A DNA stretch of 42,527 bases, taken from positions 1 through 42,527 of the forward strand of contig JBCCAR010000028.1 of NCBI GenBank assembly GCA_039814715.1. The letters are read 5' to 3'. This DNA comes from CAKZYD01 sp039814715. Lineage in GTDB: Bacteria > Pseudomonadota > Alphaproteobacteria > Sphingomonadales > CAKZYD01. The first letter of the stretch is position 1, and every line of letters starts with the position of its first letter. Shown here one piece after another: positions 1 to 8,930 of this stretch. The notes under the pieces are model-generated. The model was given only the letters and a program-made list of their open reading frames with translations, had not been told where the DNA came from and searched no databases. A program made the position numbers and the translations under genes.

Positions 1-206
1 CCGCGGTCCATATTGTGAACGCACCACGGGGGGCTTGGCTTGACCCAAATAACCGATAAAAAGGGTCTGCGGTTACTCAGCAATCAAAGCACCGCAGCTT
101 TGTCAAAAATGCTTTATGGAGGGCAGTTCTGGGAGACTTAACCTAAAAACACAGTCGACCTGTGCCGAGATAATCTCATGATTATTCAAGTGCTTAAGGA
201 AAATAG
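1..206. other. intergenic, no gene recognised
   Basis: No convincing reading frame, RNA gene or strong hairpin with a T-run was seen here. It lies downstream of the leftward TonB receptor gene. Confidence 0.5.
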
Positions 207-2168
207 CTAGAAATCCACGGAGAACCTCGCTTCGCCCTGTCTGCCGGGCACGATGTCGTAGGCGCCGGCACCTCGAAGGTTTAGCCCTTGCTCGTCTAGA
301 AGATTTGAAACCGAAAGACGTAGGGACGCGTCAGCCCCTGCGATAGATACCGGTATTCGCACGCCTATATCAACGAGTGTCAACGCAGGGATCTCGGCGA
401 TATTGTCCGTCGTGGCCGTCACCTCGCTTCGATGGGTGAGGCGAATGTCCGTGGTGAAGTTTGGATCAGCAGTCGGCCGCCAGTCGAAATTCAGCGTCAG
501 GTTTCGCGCTGAAAAGCCAACCGGTCTGTCCCCAACAAGCCCCTGGTCGACCGCTTCGCCAACGACGCGCGGCTTTAAAAACACACCGCCAGCAACAACA
601 TCCAATCGCGGCGTTATGGCGCCGCTGAGTGAGAGTTCGACCCCCTGGTTGCGGACTGTCCCAAGCTCGGCAAATCGATTGTCGGCATTGATATTGAAAT
701 AGGGCTTTTCTAGATCAAAGCCGCCCAAAATCAGTTTCAAGCTCGGCGTGATTGCCCACCTTATACCGCCATCAATTTGCCGCGTCCGGATGGCTGGCGC
801 TGGCAGGCCGCGGTTGGCCGCAAAGTCGGGTGCTTCGCCGCTCTCTTCAAGCCCCTCCGTATAACTCGCATAAAGGACAAGTGGATCGCTTATGCGCACA
901 GCTGCGGTCGCATAAAAAAGCCACGGCTTTGTTTTAGTCGAGGCATTTCCGGTATCGGGCCGGTCGACGTCCTTTCTATACTCGGTTCGCTGTATGCCAA
1001 GCCCAAATTCGCCGAGGTCTGTCCAGAGAAGCTCGTACGCGATGCCAGCTGTCCATTGCTTAATACGGTCAAGCGATTGCTCGCGAAATTCCAAGTTTGG
1101 TTCTGCAATGGAAACGATATCAGCAAACGTTCGGCGACCAAGGTCAACGATGGCGGCGCCGTCATAGCGTTGAAATCGATCCCGGCCGCGCAGGGATACA
1201 TGCAGTTGGTGTTGACGTGTGCCTTCAGTGAAGCTCTCGCTAAGCCGAACTTCTCCGCTATCCGATTCAAAAAGAGACGGGGGATCGAGGAAGACGAGCT
1301 GATCAAAGGTTCCATCCGGCTGAAGGTCAATTGCCAAATTGGTTGCGCTTCGTTCATCATCGAAAAAGGAGTGAAAGCCGCCAATGGACAGCGTCGTCGA
1401 TGGACCAAGCGCGATGAATGCCGTAGCGCCCCACAGTCCAGCCGTACCGGTATAGGCTGCCCAGTCTGGACCGGCGAATTGTCGGCGCGGCGGCGGCGGC
1501 GGTATGCTGGGGCTTGTTTGGACGTAAATCTGGCCAGCATCATCATTGCGAACGAAAGACCGCGTCCAAAACGGCATGATCTCTATGCCGAGCGCCGGGG
1601 TCCAGCGCACGGCCACGCCCTGGTTGTCGGAATAGGCATTCGTCGCGTTGTAGAACTCTTGATGGGCGACATAGACGCCCGCTTGGAGCGCAAGTTTGTC
1701 TTTGACGATAGGGATGGCTGCATCGACTTCGGCTTCCACTGAGCCCCAGTGATTGGCACTCACGATGGCTGATGCCGCCGCTTCATTGCCCGGTTTTCTG
1801 AGGGTGTAATCGACAACCCCGGTCGGCGCGGGAAAAATAAAACCTTGCGAGGCGAGGCCAACCCGAATGTTTGTAGACTGTCGGATCCGCGTAATAGGCC
1901 TCAAGAACTGGTCGAAATACAGTCCGTCAATGCGGGCATTGCCAGCTGCAATTGGTGAAAAGCCGCGGATATCTGAACTTCCGTAGAGGCCGAGCTCTTC
2001 GCGGCCTATGCTGATCCCAAAGGCGTCGTCTGCTTGGCGAACCGCATTTTCATTTGCGCGTTCCGCGGTCGCTGTGACGATGGCAACGCTTTGTGCCTGA
2101 GCCGCGGTCATGCCTAGAAGCAGCAGTAAAACGAGGAAGGCACAGAATTTCAAATGATTTACCCCCAA
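207..2168 (-). CDS. TonB-dependent outer-membrane receptor
   Basis: Predicted outer-membrane beta-barrel that imports a substrate using TonB energy. The mature part begins with a short plug region (IRGFSPIAAGNARIDGLYFD) and continues as alternating aromatic strands to a C-terminal phenylalanine (SVDF), as expected for a barrel protein. The frame is open to an ATG at 2279, but that gives about 37 residues before the signal peptide and has no ribosome site. A TTG at 2168 puts the hydrophobic leader (KFCAFLVLLLLLGMTAAQAQ) at the N terminus, so I prefer it. The plug is divergent and no TonB box is obvious. It is divergent from an ECF sigma/FecR pair that may control it. The ligand is unknown; the neighbours suggest a metal chelate or similar, which is inference. 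Confidence 0.82.
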   Translation of the reverse strand: MGVNHLKFCAFLVLLLLLGMTAAQAQSVAIVTATAERANENAVRQADDAFGISIGREELGLYGSSDIRGFSPIAAGNARIDGLYFDQFLRPITRIRQSTNIRVGLASQGFIFPAPTGVVDYTLRKPGNEAAASAIVSANHWGSVEAEVDAAIPIVKDKLALQAGVYVAHQEFYNATNAYSDNQGVAVRWTPALGIEIMPFWTRSFVRNDDAGQIYVQTSPSIPPPPPRRQFAGPDWAAYTGTAGLWGATAFIALGPSTTLSIGGFHSFFDDERSATNLAIDLQPDGTFDQLVFLDPPSLFESDSGEVRLSESFTEGTRQHQLHVSLRGRDRFQRYDGAAIVDLGRRTFADIVSIAEPNLEFREQSLDRIKQWTAGIAYELLWTDLGEFGLGIQRTEYRKDVDRPDTGNASTKTKPWLFYATAAVRISDPLVLYASYTEGLEESGEAPDFAANRGLPAPAIRTRQIDGGIRWAITPSLKLILGGFDLEKPYFNINADNRFAELGTVRNQGVELSLSGAITPRLDVVAGGVFLKPRVVGEAVDQGLVGDRPVGFSARNLTLNFDWRPTADPNFTTDIRLTHRSEVTATTDNIAEIPALTLVDIGVRIPVSIAGADASLRLSVSNLLDEQGLNLRGAGAYDIVPGRQGEARFSVDF

Positions 2169-2503
2169 TGTATGCCCCACAAAAGATACTGAACGCTCGC
2201 TGTTATAGAATGACGTTTCAGGGAGGCGCCGCGCGCCGCGCCAAAGGATGTGGGCCACCAAGCCGAGTGGTACTGACATAGAGATGTTACAATCATGCGG
2301 CGTCCTTGCTGCAGAAAACCTCCTTCATTGTAGGCTAAACTAAGACGGGACTTACGGTGTTAACCGCGCTCGCCCGCAGTCCACAACGCAGCAAAATCTG
2401 TAATGTCATAACATTGCAATTTCAGCCGACTATCTGCAAAATACCCGTCGACCCTGTCTTGGTTTATGTCGCACCCCCCCTTTGAACTCTTGATTGTCAA
2501 AAT
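2169..2503. other. divergent intergenic region between receptor and sigma factor
   Basis: This region must carry the promoters of the leftward receptor and the rightward sigma-fecR operon. I saw no clear Fur box and no long inverted repeat. The start of the sigma gene at 2504 is not preceded by a good ribosome site, so its start could be further in. Confidence 0.45.
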
Positions 2504-3154
2504 ATGGAAAATGTTAGCCTAAAAGATGCAAGCTCTGACCCTCAAGCTGCCTATACTGCAGTAGACGTGAGCGCTCTTGAGATGCCAGTGGGCAATGTTG
2601 ATTTGAGTTCTGATGTTCAGGCGTGTGTCTGCCAAAATCGACAGATCGAACGAATCTACGAAGCCCATGCACGTCCGCTTACGACGGCTCTTAGAGCCGC
2701 CTACGGCAGTGGGCCACCTGACCCTGAAGATGCAATGCAGCAAGCTTTCCGAAATGTCATTGAGCGCGGCGATCTATCGACGATTAAGAATCTGAAAGGA
2801 TTTCTCTGGATTACTGCTCGCAATATTGTTCTCGCTTCTAAACGTGCAGATGCCGTTAGGACGCGATATGATTATGAGGTCGAAGAACTTTTTTTCCCCA
2901 TGAAGGGTGACAAATCCACACCTGAACGCATCAGTCTAGTAAAAGACCAGTTGAGAGTAATCAGCGAGGCGCTGCGAAAGATGCCGAAGAGACGACGACG
3001 AGCTGTTTTTCTTCACCGTGTGGAGGGGCTCTCTTTTGCAGAGATCGGCCGGCAGCTGGGAATCAGTCGCCAGAACGCAGCCAGGCATGTGACCAAAGGC
3101 ATCGCAGACCTTGATATTGCTTTCACCTTTGATGGAGAGCGCTCACCTTTATGA
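2504..3154 (+). CDS. ECF RNA polymerase sigma factor, FecI type
   Basis: A 216-residue sigma-70 family factor. Region 2 lies at about residues 50-115 (IERIYEAHARPLTTALRAAY, then DPEDAMQQAFRNV and LKGFLWITARNIV). Region 4 lies at about 145-205, with the helix-turn-helix LSFAEIGRQLGISRQNAARHV. The N-terminal 45 residues are not part of the fold and the true start may be downstream. Its stop overlaps the next start by 4 bp (ATGA at 3151-3154), so it is translationally coupled to the FecR gene. FecI-type factors are held by a membrane FecR and released when a cognate STN-domain receptor binds its ligand; such a receptor follows at 4343. The likely targets are that receptor and its neighbours. Confidence 0.9.
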   Translation: MENVSLKDASSDPQAAYTAVDVSALEMPVGNVDLSSDVQACVCQNRQIERIYEAHARPLTTALRAAYGSGPPDPEDAMQQAFRNVIERGDLSTIKNLKGFLWITARNIVLASKRADAVRTRYDYEVEELFFPMKGDKSTPERISLVKDQLRVISEALRKMPKRRRRAVFLHRVEGLSFAEIGRQLGISRQNAARHVTKGIADLDIAFTFDGERSPL

Positions 3155-4218
3155 TCAAACCAAAACCGGATGATCGAAGAGACTTATTGAGGACGGCTCA
3201 TCAGTGGCGTGAACGCATGGCGCGGCCCAAGATCTCGGATAAAGATCGTGACGCCTTTGAAAAGTGGCGCGCGGCAGACCCTTTGAATGGGCAGATGTAT
3301 GATCATGCGGTCACTTTCTTTCACGCTCTTGGTACGTTGACGCAAGAAGACCTCGCTCCAGACGTGACCGGCAAAACCGCCCGCGAACGCTGGCTCAGCG
3401 CAAAAGCGGACATAGCCGATCTCTTTAAACGCAGAAGTTTGGGTTTAGCGGTTGCCGCTACGTCGCTAGCGTCAATCATTGCCACCCTCGTTTTGATTAC
3501 CGTCTTCGGAAACGCGGATCAATCGCGCAATCTTCCGCGCGTTGCAATGTATGAAAGTGCTAACGGCGAAATCAAAGAGCTGAAGCTGAGCGACGGATCG
3601 ACCGTGACACTTGGCGCTGCGAGTTCTTTACAGACATCTTTCACCAAATCAAAACGAGAGGCCATTTTGCTGTCAGGTCAGGCTTTGTTTAGCATCGCTA
3701 AAGACCCAAGCCGCATGTTCACAGTGACTGCCGGGGATTTAACCGCAAAGGTTCTGGGGACTGTTTTTGATATCAAACGCAGCGTAGATATTGTGCGCGT
3801 CGGTGTGCGTGAAGGCAGCGTCGAGATCAGCTTCCCAATGGTTGTTAATGAGCAGCCGTTGTCAATGCGCACCAAGCAGCGCGTTACAAGTGGACAGCAG
3901 GTCACAGCAACCCAAAAGGATGGTCTTAAGTCGATCAAAAAGGTCGACCCGTCTTTGATTGCCGCTTGGCGCGCTGACAAGCTCACCTACAACGGTGCTA
4001 GCCTGATAGAACTCCTAGAGGATGCAAGCCGCTACTCAAGTCAGCGCATTGTCATCGATGGAGATCGCGCAGCAATGTCTGACTATAAAGTCCAAGGTTC
4101 CTTTAAGGCGACTGACATTGACGGCATGTTATCTGCATTGCCAATATTATATCCGGTAGAGATAGACCGCAGTGAACCCGGCCGTGTACAGGTTCGAGCG
4201 ATTGACAAACATCCTTGA
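3151..4218 (+). CDS. FecR-family anti-sigma factor / signal transducer
   Basis: A 355-residue inner-membrane regulator. Residues 1-60 match the cytoplasmic DUF4880 segment (WRERMARPKISDKDRDAFEKW) that holds the sigma factor. A single membrane helix follows at about 97-118 (LGLAVAATSLASIIATLVLITV). The periplasmic FecR domain runs from about 133 to 230 (LSDGSTVTLGAASSL, LSGQALFSIAKDP, VLGTVFDIKR, VGVREGSVEI). The C-terminal part (LIELLEDASRYSSQRIVIDG, VQGSFKATDIDGMLSALPI) resembles the STN-like domain that contacts the receptor. It is coupled to the upstream sigma gene and sits before its likely partner receptor. Confidence 0.9.
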   Translation: MIKPKPDDRRDLLRTAHQWRERMARPKISDKDRDAFEKWRAADPLNGQMYDHAVTFFHALGTLTQEDLAPDVTGKTARERWLSAKADIADLFKRRSLGLAVAATSLASIIATLVLITVFGNADQSRNLPRVAMYESANGEIKELKLSDGSTVTLGAASSLQTSFTKSKREAILLSGQALFSIAKDPSRMFTVTAGDLTAKVLGTVFDIKRSVDIVRVGVREGSVEISFPMVVNEQPLSMRTKQRVTSGQQVTATQKDGLKSIKKVDPSLIAAWRADKLTYNGASLIELLEDASRYSSQRIVIDGDRAAMSDYKVQGSFKATDIDGMLSALPILYPVEIDRSEPGRVQVRAIDKHP

Positions 4219-4342
4219 AATAATTGGTTCCGCTTTAAGATGAGAATTTTCTCGTCCAAGGGGTGCGCTTGCCGTATCTCGCGCATCTTGTAGATGAGGC
4301 TGGTGATGGTCGCGCAGCTTTTTCCTATGCACAGGGGTTTGT

Positions 4343-6757
4343 ATGTCAGGACGTTTAACACGAAAGAAATTTGGAAGTTTGGCGGTTGGAGGGCTCCTTT
4401 CCACCATGATGGTTTCCGCAATTCCTTTTGCATTTGCGCAAGAAAGCGCGCGTGAGGAGTTCGTGGATTTGTCCCCTGGACCGCTGGTTCAAACACTGTT
4501 TACAGTCTCTGATGTTTTTGATGTGAACATCATCGCTGATGAGGCCGCGACAGCTGGTAAGACATCTGCCGCAGTGGTTGGTCAACTATCTGCAGACGAG
4601 ACTTTGAACATCGTTTTAGCCAATACCGGTCTTCAAGCCCAAAGGACCGATAGCGGGGCCTATGTTGTCGTTCAGGCGGCTCCGAGCTCGCCACGTGCGG
4701 CCCAACCCGTTCGCACAGCGGCAAACCCATCAGATGGAAGAGAGCTGGAAACGCTCGTCGTTGAAGGGGATGCTTTCAGTGAGACCGACGGGCTTTTAGC
4801 GCGCAACTCCTCTACCGGGAGCCGGTTTCCAGTCGACGTCAATCTCCTGCCCAATACAATCCGCATCCTTCCCCAAGAATTGATCGAGTCAACGCGCGCC
4901 ACGTTGCCGCAAGAGATTACACGGTATGTCTCGGGTGTTCAGACGACACCGGCCTTCGGGTCAAGCGTGGGCTTCTTTATCCGCGGTTTTTTCGCGAACT
5001 TCGAGACACTGCAGAATGGGGTGCGCATCAGTGATAGCCCAGGCGACCTGAGCAATGTGGAGCGGATTGAAGTTCTAAAAGGCCCGATCAGCAGTCTCTA
5101 TGGCGGAACGGGCGCTTTTGCAGGCAATGTCAATGTCATCACCAAACGTCCACTTGAGGAATTTCGCGGCGAAGTCATAGCCTATGGTGGCTCGGACGAC
5201 TTTTTCCGCCTTGAGGGCGATGTGGGCGGTCCGCTGACGGCAGATGGCTCTGTGCGGTATCGTTTGACGGGCGCCGCCGAGACCGCTGGTAGTTTTCTGG
5301 AAAATGTAGATTCAGACAAATACGTTGGATCTGGGTCTGTTGAGTGGGACATTAACGAGACGAGTGATTTCCGGCTCGATGCCAGCTATTTGCGGCGTGA
5401 CTACGATTTCTATGAAGGCTTGCCGCTTTTAGAGGGCGACAACGAGGCAGGCATCACCACCTTTGACATTCCTATTGAGCGGACTTTGGCTGATCCGAGC
5501 GGCGATCAAGAACGAGAGACCTATTGGAGTATCGGCGGGGAAGGTAACTTTGGGCTGATGGATGGCCTCACTCTGCGGGTTGCCGGTCTGTATGCCGATT
5601 ATGATATCGAAATTGGGCAAAACCGCGTCTTTGCGTCTCCCGCCGAAGGTGGGAATGGCCAGCTTTTTGATCGTGTGACGTCGGAAGGTCCCCAAGATAT
5701 TGTTCGCTGGACTGTCCAAACGGACTTGATTTATCGAACCAACGCGATTGGGAAGGAAACCGTCTTTCTTGTTGGCTATGAACACTTTGATCAACGCTAC
5801 GATTTCGAGGCGAACACCCGCACTTTGGGTCAACTCGACATCATCACTGGCGTGCGGCAACCTGCGCCGCCTGTTGCGCTTGAGCCATTCTTTGCTGGTT
5901 TTTTAGCATATCAAGGCGACGCGGTTTACGGCCAGGTGTTTTCACAGGTGACAGACAAGCTCGCCGTCCTTGTGGGACTGCGCTACGACTGGCAGACGAA
6001 CGAAAGTCAATTTGGGCCTGAGCCCGATGATCCTATTTCCAATTCCGAGCTTTCGCCGCGTATAGGTGCGACATACGCGCTGAACGATAATACAACCTTC
6101 TTTGCGAATTGGGGAACGGCGTTTTCACCCGCATTTGGATTTGGCCTAGACGGTGAGGTGTTCGACCCGGATCAAATCCGGCAAATTGAAATTGGCGTGC
6201 GGCAGAAGTTTTTTGATGAGCGGGCGCTTCTCACGGTAGCGGCCTTTGATATTAAGCGTACCAACGTCGTCGTCCCGGACATCAACTCGTTTTTTCAATC
6301 GCGTGCTATCGGCGAGCAGAAGAGCCGCGGTATTGAGTTTGACCTTACTGGCGAAGTCCTTCCCGGTCTTGATGTGATTGTCACATATGCATTTAATGAT
6401 ACAGAAGTTACAGAAGAGGCTGACCCAACTTTTGGTGAGCAACTGCCCGGCGCGCCAAAGCATAACTTTTCTGCGTTCGTGCAATATGAGGTCCAAGATG
6501 GACCAGCAGCTGGCTTAGGCTTTAACGCCGGGCTCGTTTGGAATGATGATATCCAGGCCAGTCTTCCCAACACCGTAGCAATCCCGTCCAACGCGCGTTT
6601 GGACCTGGGCGCAAGCTACACGCTGGATGATTGGCGGTTTGGGGCAAACCTTACCAACGTGACGGACAGCACAAACTACTCCACGAATTTATTCGCGCTG
6701 TATGCTCAGCCTCCGCGGCAGTTTCTTTTGACTGTCAGCAAGAGTTTTGGAGGCTGA
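4343..6757 (+). CDS. STN-domain TonB-dependent transducer receptor (FecA/FpvA type)
   Basis: An 804-residue outer-membrane receptor with a signalling domain. A signal peptide spans residues 1-32, ending AFAFAQ. The STN domain follows at about 38-110 (VDLSPGPLVQTLFTVSDVFDVNIIADE, LSADETLNIVLANTGLQAQRTDSGAYVV). A plug (LPQEITRYVSGVQT, FFIRGFF, VERIEVLKGPISSLYGG) precedes a 22-strand-type barrel that ends with a C-terminal aromatic patch. The STN domain is the part that normally signals to a FecR protein, which matches the sigma-fecR pair just upstream. The ATPase gene begins 5 bp after its stop, behind a GGAGG ribosome site, so import and the ABC system are linked. The domains resemble siderophore receptors; the ligand is not identifiable. 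Confidence 0.92.
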   Translation: MSGRLTRKKFGSLAVGGLLSTMMVSAIPFAFAQESAREEFVDLSPGPLVQTLFTVSDVFDVNIIADEAATAGKTSAAVVGQLSADETLNIVLANTGLQAQRTDSGAYVVVQAAPSSPRAAQPVRTAANPSDGRELETLVVEGDAFSETDGLLARNSSTGSRFPVDVNLLPNTIRILPQELIESTRATLPQEITRYVSGVQTTPAFGSSVGFFIRGFFANFETLQNGVRISDSPGDLSNVERIEVLKGPISSLYGGTGAFAGNVNVITKRPLEEFRGEVIAYGGSDDFFRLEGDVGGPLTADGSVRYRLTGAAETAGSFLENVDSDKYVGSGSVEWDINETSDFRLDASYLRRDYDFYEGLPLLEGDNEAGITTFDIPIERTLADPSGDQERETYWSIGGEGNFGLMDGLTLRVAGLYADYDIEIGQNRVFASPAEGGNGQLFDRVTSEGPQDIVRWTVQTDLIYRTNAIGKETVFLVGYEHFDQRYDFEANTRTLGQLDIITGVRQPAPPVALEPFFAGFLAYQGDAVYGQVFSQVTDKLAVLVGLRYDWQTNESQFGPEPDDPISNSELSPRIGATYALNDNTTFFANWGTAFSPAFGFGLDGEVFDPDQIRQIEIGVRQKFFDERALLTVAAFDIKRTNVVVPDINSFFQSRAIGEQKSRGIEFDLTGEVLPGLDVIVTYAFNDTEVTEEADPTFGEQLPGAPKHNFSAFVQYEVQDGPAAGLGFNAGLVWNDDIQASLPNTVAIPSNARLDLGASYTLDDWRFGANLTNVTDSTNYSTNLFALYAQPPRQFLLTVSKSFGG

Positions 6758-6762
6758 AACGT

Positions 6763-7476
6763 ATGTCAGACGCCTTAGTTGCTTCCAGTGTTACCAAACG
6801 CTATGGCGATATCACAAGCGTTGACGAGCTCTCTCTCAAAGTCCCAAGCGGTGCAATTGTCGCGCTGCTTGGGCCTAACGGGGCTGGTAAAAGCACGACC
6901 ATGAAGATGTGCGCAGGTTTCATTGCGGCAGATTCTGGCAGGATCATCATAGATGGTCATGATATCGTTTCTGATCGAGATGCTGCGCGCCGGGCGGCAA
7001 CTTTCCTTCCTGAAAACGTCGTGCTTTATGAGGAATTGTCAGGGCTTGAGAACCTTGGTCATTTGCTTGCCATCGGCACAGGATTGCGGTTATCGGAAGA
7101 CAAGTTAGAGCATGCTTTGCTTGCCGCAGGTCTTCAGAGCGAGGCCTTTAACCGCCGCGCCAGTACTTACTCAAAAGGTATGCGCCAGAAGGTGGGCCTT
7201 GCCCTTGCCTTGTCGCGGCAATCTGCGCTGCTCTTGCTTGATGAGCCGACAAGTGGGCTTGACCCTCATTCTGCGGCTGACTTCAATACTGCGCTTCGCC
7301 ATACGGCGTCCAAGGGTGTGGGCATTCTTATGGCAACCCACGATATTTGGCGCGCCCGCGAAGTAGCGACCCATGTTTTGGTCATGACACGGGGGCGGAT
7401 TGTATTGACATTGGATCCAGCCAATTTGTCTGCCGAAGAAATTGAGAAGCGCTTCTTCCTCGAGGCTTCTGCCTAG
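6763..7476 (+). CDS. ABC transporter ATP-binding protein
   Basis: A 237-residue ATPase of the ABC-2/CcmA-like class. Walker A is GPNGAGKST at residues 37-45, the signature motif SKGMRQK is near 137-143, and Walker B with the catalytic glutamate (LLLLDEP) is near 156-162. The H-loop histidine is in ATHDIW. The ATG at 6763 has GGAGG upstream and lies 5 bp after the receptor stop; a longer upstream frame would overlap the receptor gene. Its natural partners are the two permeases encoded convergently downstream. In such systems ATPases of this type power DUF3526 permeases that sit next to TonB receptors. The substrate and direction of transport are not known. Confidence 0.93.
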   Translation: MSDALVASSVTKRYGDITSVDELSLKVPSGAIVALLGPNGAGKSTTMKMCAGFIAADSGRIIIDGHDIVSDRDAARRAATFLPENVVLYEELSGLENLGHLLAIGTGLRLSEDKLEHALLAAGLQSEAFNRRASTYSKGMRQKVGLALALSRQSALLLLDEPTSGLDPHSAADFNTALRHTASKGVGILMATHDIWRAREVATHVLVMTRGRIVLTLDPANLSAEEIEKRFFLEASA

Positions 7477-8930
7477 CGCAAAAGGGGTCTTTTCGGAAGA
7501 AGCGCTGCACTGGCAAGCGCTCCGCCGAGTAAAAGCGCGAGGACAAAACCAGACCAGCCCCGCGATGCGTCCTCTGGCGCTCTCCATTGAAAGGATGGGG
7601 CAGTATCAAACGCTTCGCGGTCAAGTTTGCTGCATGTGAACAGGGCGTCGGTGACGCGGTTTCGCCAAATTGCGTGAAAGTCGATCACTTGTGCTTCAAA
7701 GGCACGCTGGCGTGCAGGATCAACGCCAGCGATGCTTTCCATACTGCGCCGGAAAGCCAGAGGAGGGGAAAGCCAGCCCCAACGGTCTAGTCGCGCTTCG
7801 TAGACGGCTTCGCGTGCTGCGCCGGTGAGCATAGCTGCCGAATAGGTTTCATCGGATAAACGCCGCTCGACATACTCTGACAGGATAACCTCACGGTTGG
7901 CACAGGCGGGTGCCGCGCTGAAATCCATGTTCCAATATGTTTTAGCAACATATTGCTTGGCAGCAGCGCGCGCAGCGTCATTCTCACTGGCTTTTCTTAT
8001 CACAGTACGGACTTCAGCTTCAGCCAATGCCCGCGGTTCCAGCAGGCCCGAGGGCCGCAGCGTCCGCTCGACCATGCCAGGTGAGAGGAGCAGCAGGGCG
8101 AGCCAAAGGGATACGCCAATCGCCGCTGATCCAATGAGGCTTAAACCGGTAGATGCCACCCACAACAAGAGAGCGGTCCAAAACAGAAGATATGCGGTCA
8201 CCCCAAAAATCCACAATAGCGCTGCCGGTGTAAGCAGCGCATTCACCAAAACCAAACCAACGACAGACGCGAAAAGTGCGGCACCAAGTACAGCGCCGCC
8301 TCGGGTTAGGCCGCGGGCGATGAGCAGTTCTCGCTGAGCTGGGCCCAATGCTGCAAGTAGCGGCGCAACGCCGGTTTCGCGCTCGCGTCCAATGGCGTCG
8401 AACAATAAAACCGTCAACGCAAGTGGGCAGAGGTACATGATAAAGGCAAGCAGATCGAAGCGGCCGGCAGCAAGCGCCGCTGGGTTCACGCGCTCAGCCG
8501 GTTCACCTATCCGCATCAATGAGGCGAGCGGTACGGATTTTATGACATGATGCGTGGCGCGTAATTCTGTCGTGCCTGTTGCCAATCCGAGCAGCGGTCC
8601 AGCTGGGAGGTCTACAAGCTGGCTGTGATAAAAGCCGCCAACATAGGGGTCGCGCGGATCTGGTACAAAGGGGCCTTGGCTCGCGGGATCATCAATATCA
8701 GAGGGCGTGACATCGCCGGATGCGATGCCATCATAAATGTCTACTAAAAGCGCTCGATCCTCGGACACCATGTCTCTCGCGGCGTCGGCTGCATGTAAAT
8801 ATCGGCTCCGCCAGTCCAGCCCGCTTATTAGCGCAAGACAAGCAGCGCAGATGAGCAGAAACATGAGGAACCAGAAGCCGCGCGACCTTGATAAAAGCAC
8901 GATATCAAGGCGAATGAGAGATTTGATCAT
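7473..8930 (-). CDS. ABC-2 type permease, DUF3526-like, second of pair
   Basis: A 485-residue inner-membrane protein. It has an N-terminal helix (FWFLMFLLICAACLALISGL), a large soluble insert with LVDLPAGPLLGLATGTTELR, then a bundle of helices (LLAFIMYLCPLALTVLLF, GAVLGAALFASVVGLVLVNALL, LLFWTALLLWVASTGLSLI, AAIGVSLWLALLLLSPGM), a second soluble insert and a final helix (FVLALLLGGALASAALL). This is the DUF3526 layout. Its ATG at 8930 overlaps the upstream permease stop by 4 bp (ATGA on the minus strand), so the two are coupled. Its stop shares a CTAG with the stop of the convergent ATPase gene. It probably forms a heterodimeric channel with its neighbour. Confidence 0.85.
   Translation of the reverse strand: MIKSLIRLDIVLLSRSRGFWFLMFLLICAACLALISGLDWRSRYLHAADAARDMVSEDRALLVDIYDGIASGDVTPSDIDDPASQGPFVPDPRDPYVGGFYHSQLVDLPAGPLLGLATGTTELRATHHVIKSVPLASLMRIGEPAERVNPAALAAGRFDLLAFIMYLCPLALTVLLFDAIGRERETGVAPLLAALGPAQRELLIARGLTRGGAVLGAALFASVVGLVLVNALLTPAALLWIFGVTAYLLFWTALLLWVASTGLSLIGSAAIGVSLWLALLLLSPGMVERTLRPSGLLEPRALAEAEVRTVIRKASENDAARAAAKQYVAKTYWNMDFSAAPACANREVILSEYVERRLSDETYSAAMLTGAAREAVYEARLDRWGWLSPPLAFRRSMESIAGVDPARQRAFEAQVIDFHAIWRNRVTDALFTCSKLDREAFDTAPSFQWRAPEDASRGWSGFVLALLLGGALASAALLPKRPLLR

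Noticed and set aside
777..1742. Long rightward open frame (321 codons)
   Set aside because: It is antisense to the TonB receptor gene and has no recognisable protein features.
2169..2503. Fur box or cobalamin riboswitch before the TonB receptor genes
   Set aside because: No convincing consensus was found here or before the other receptor genes.
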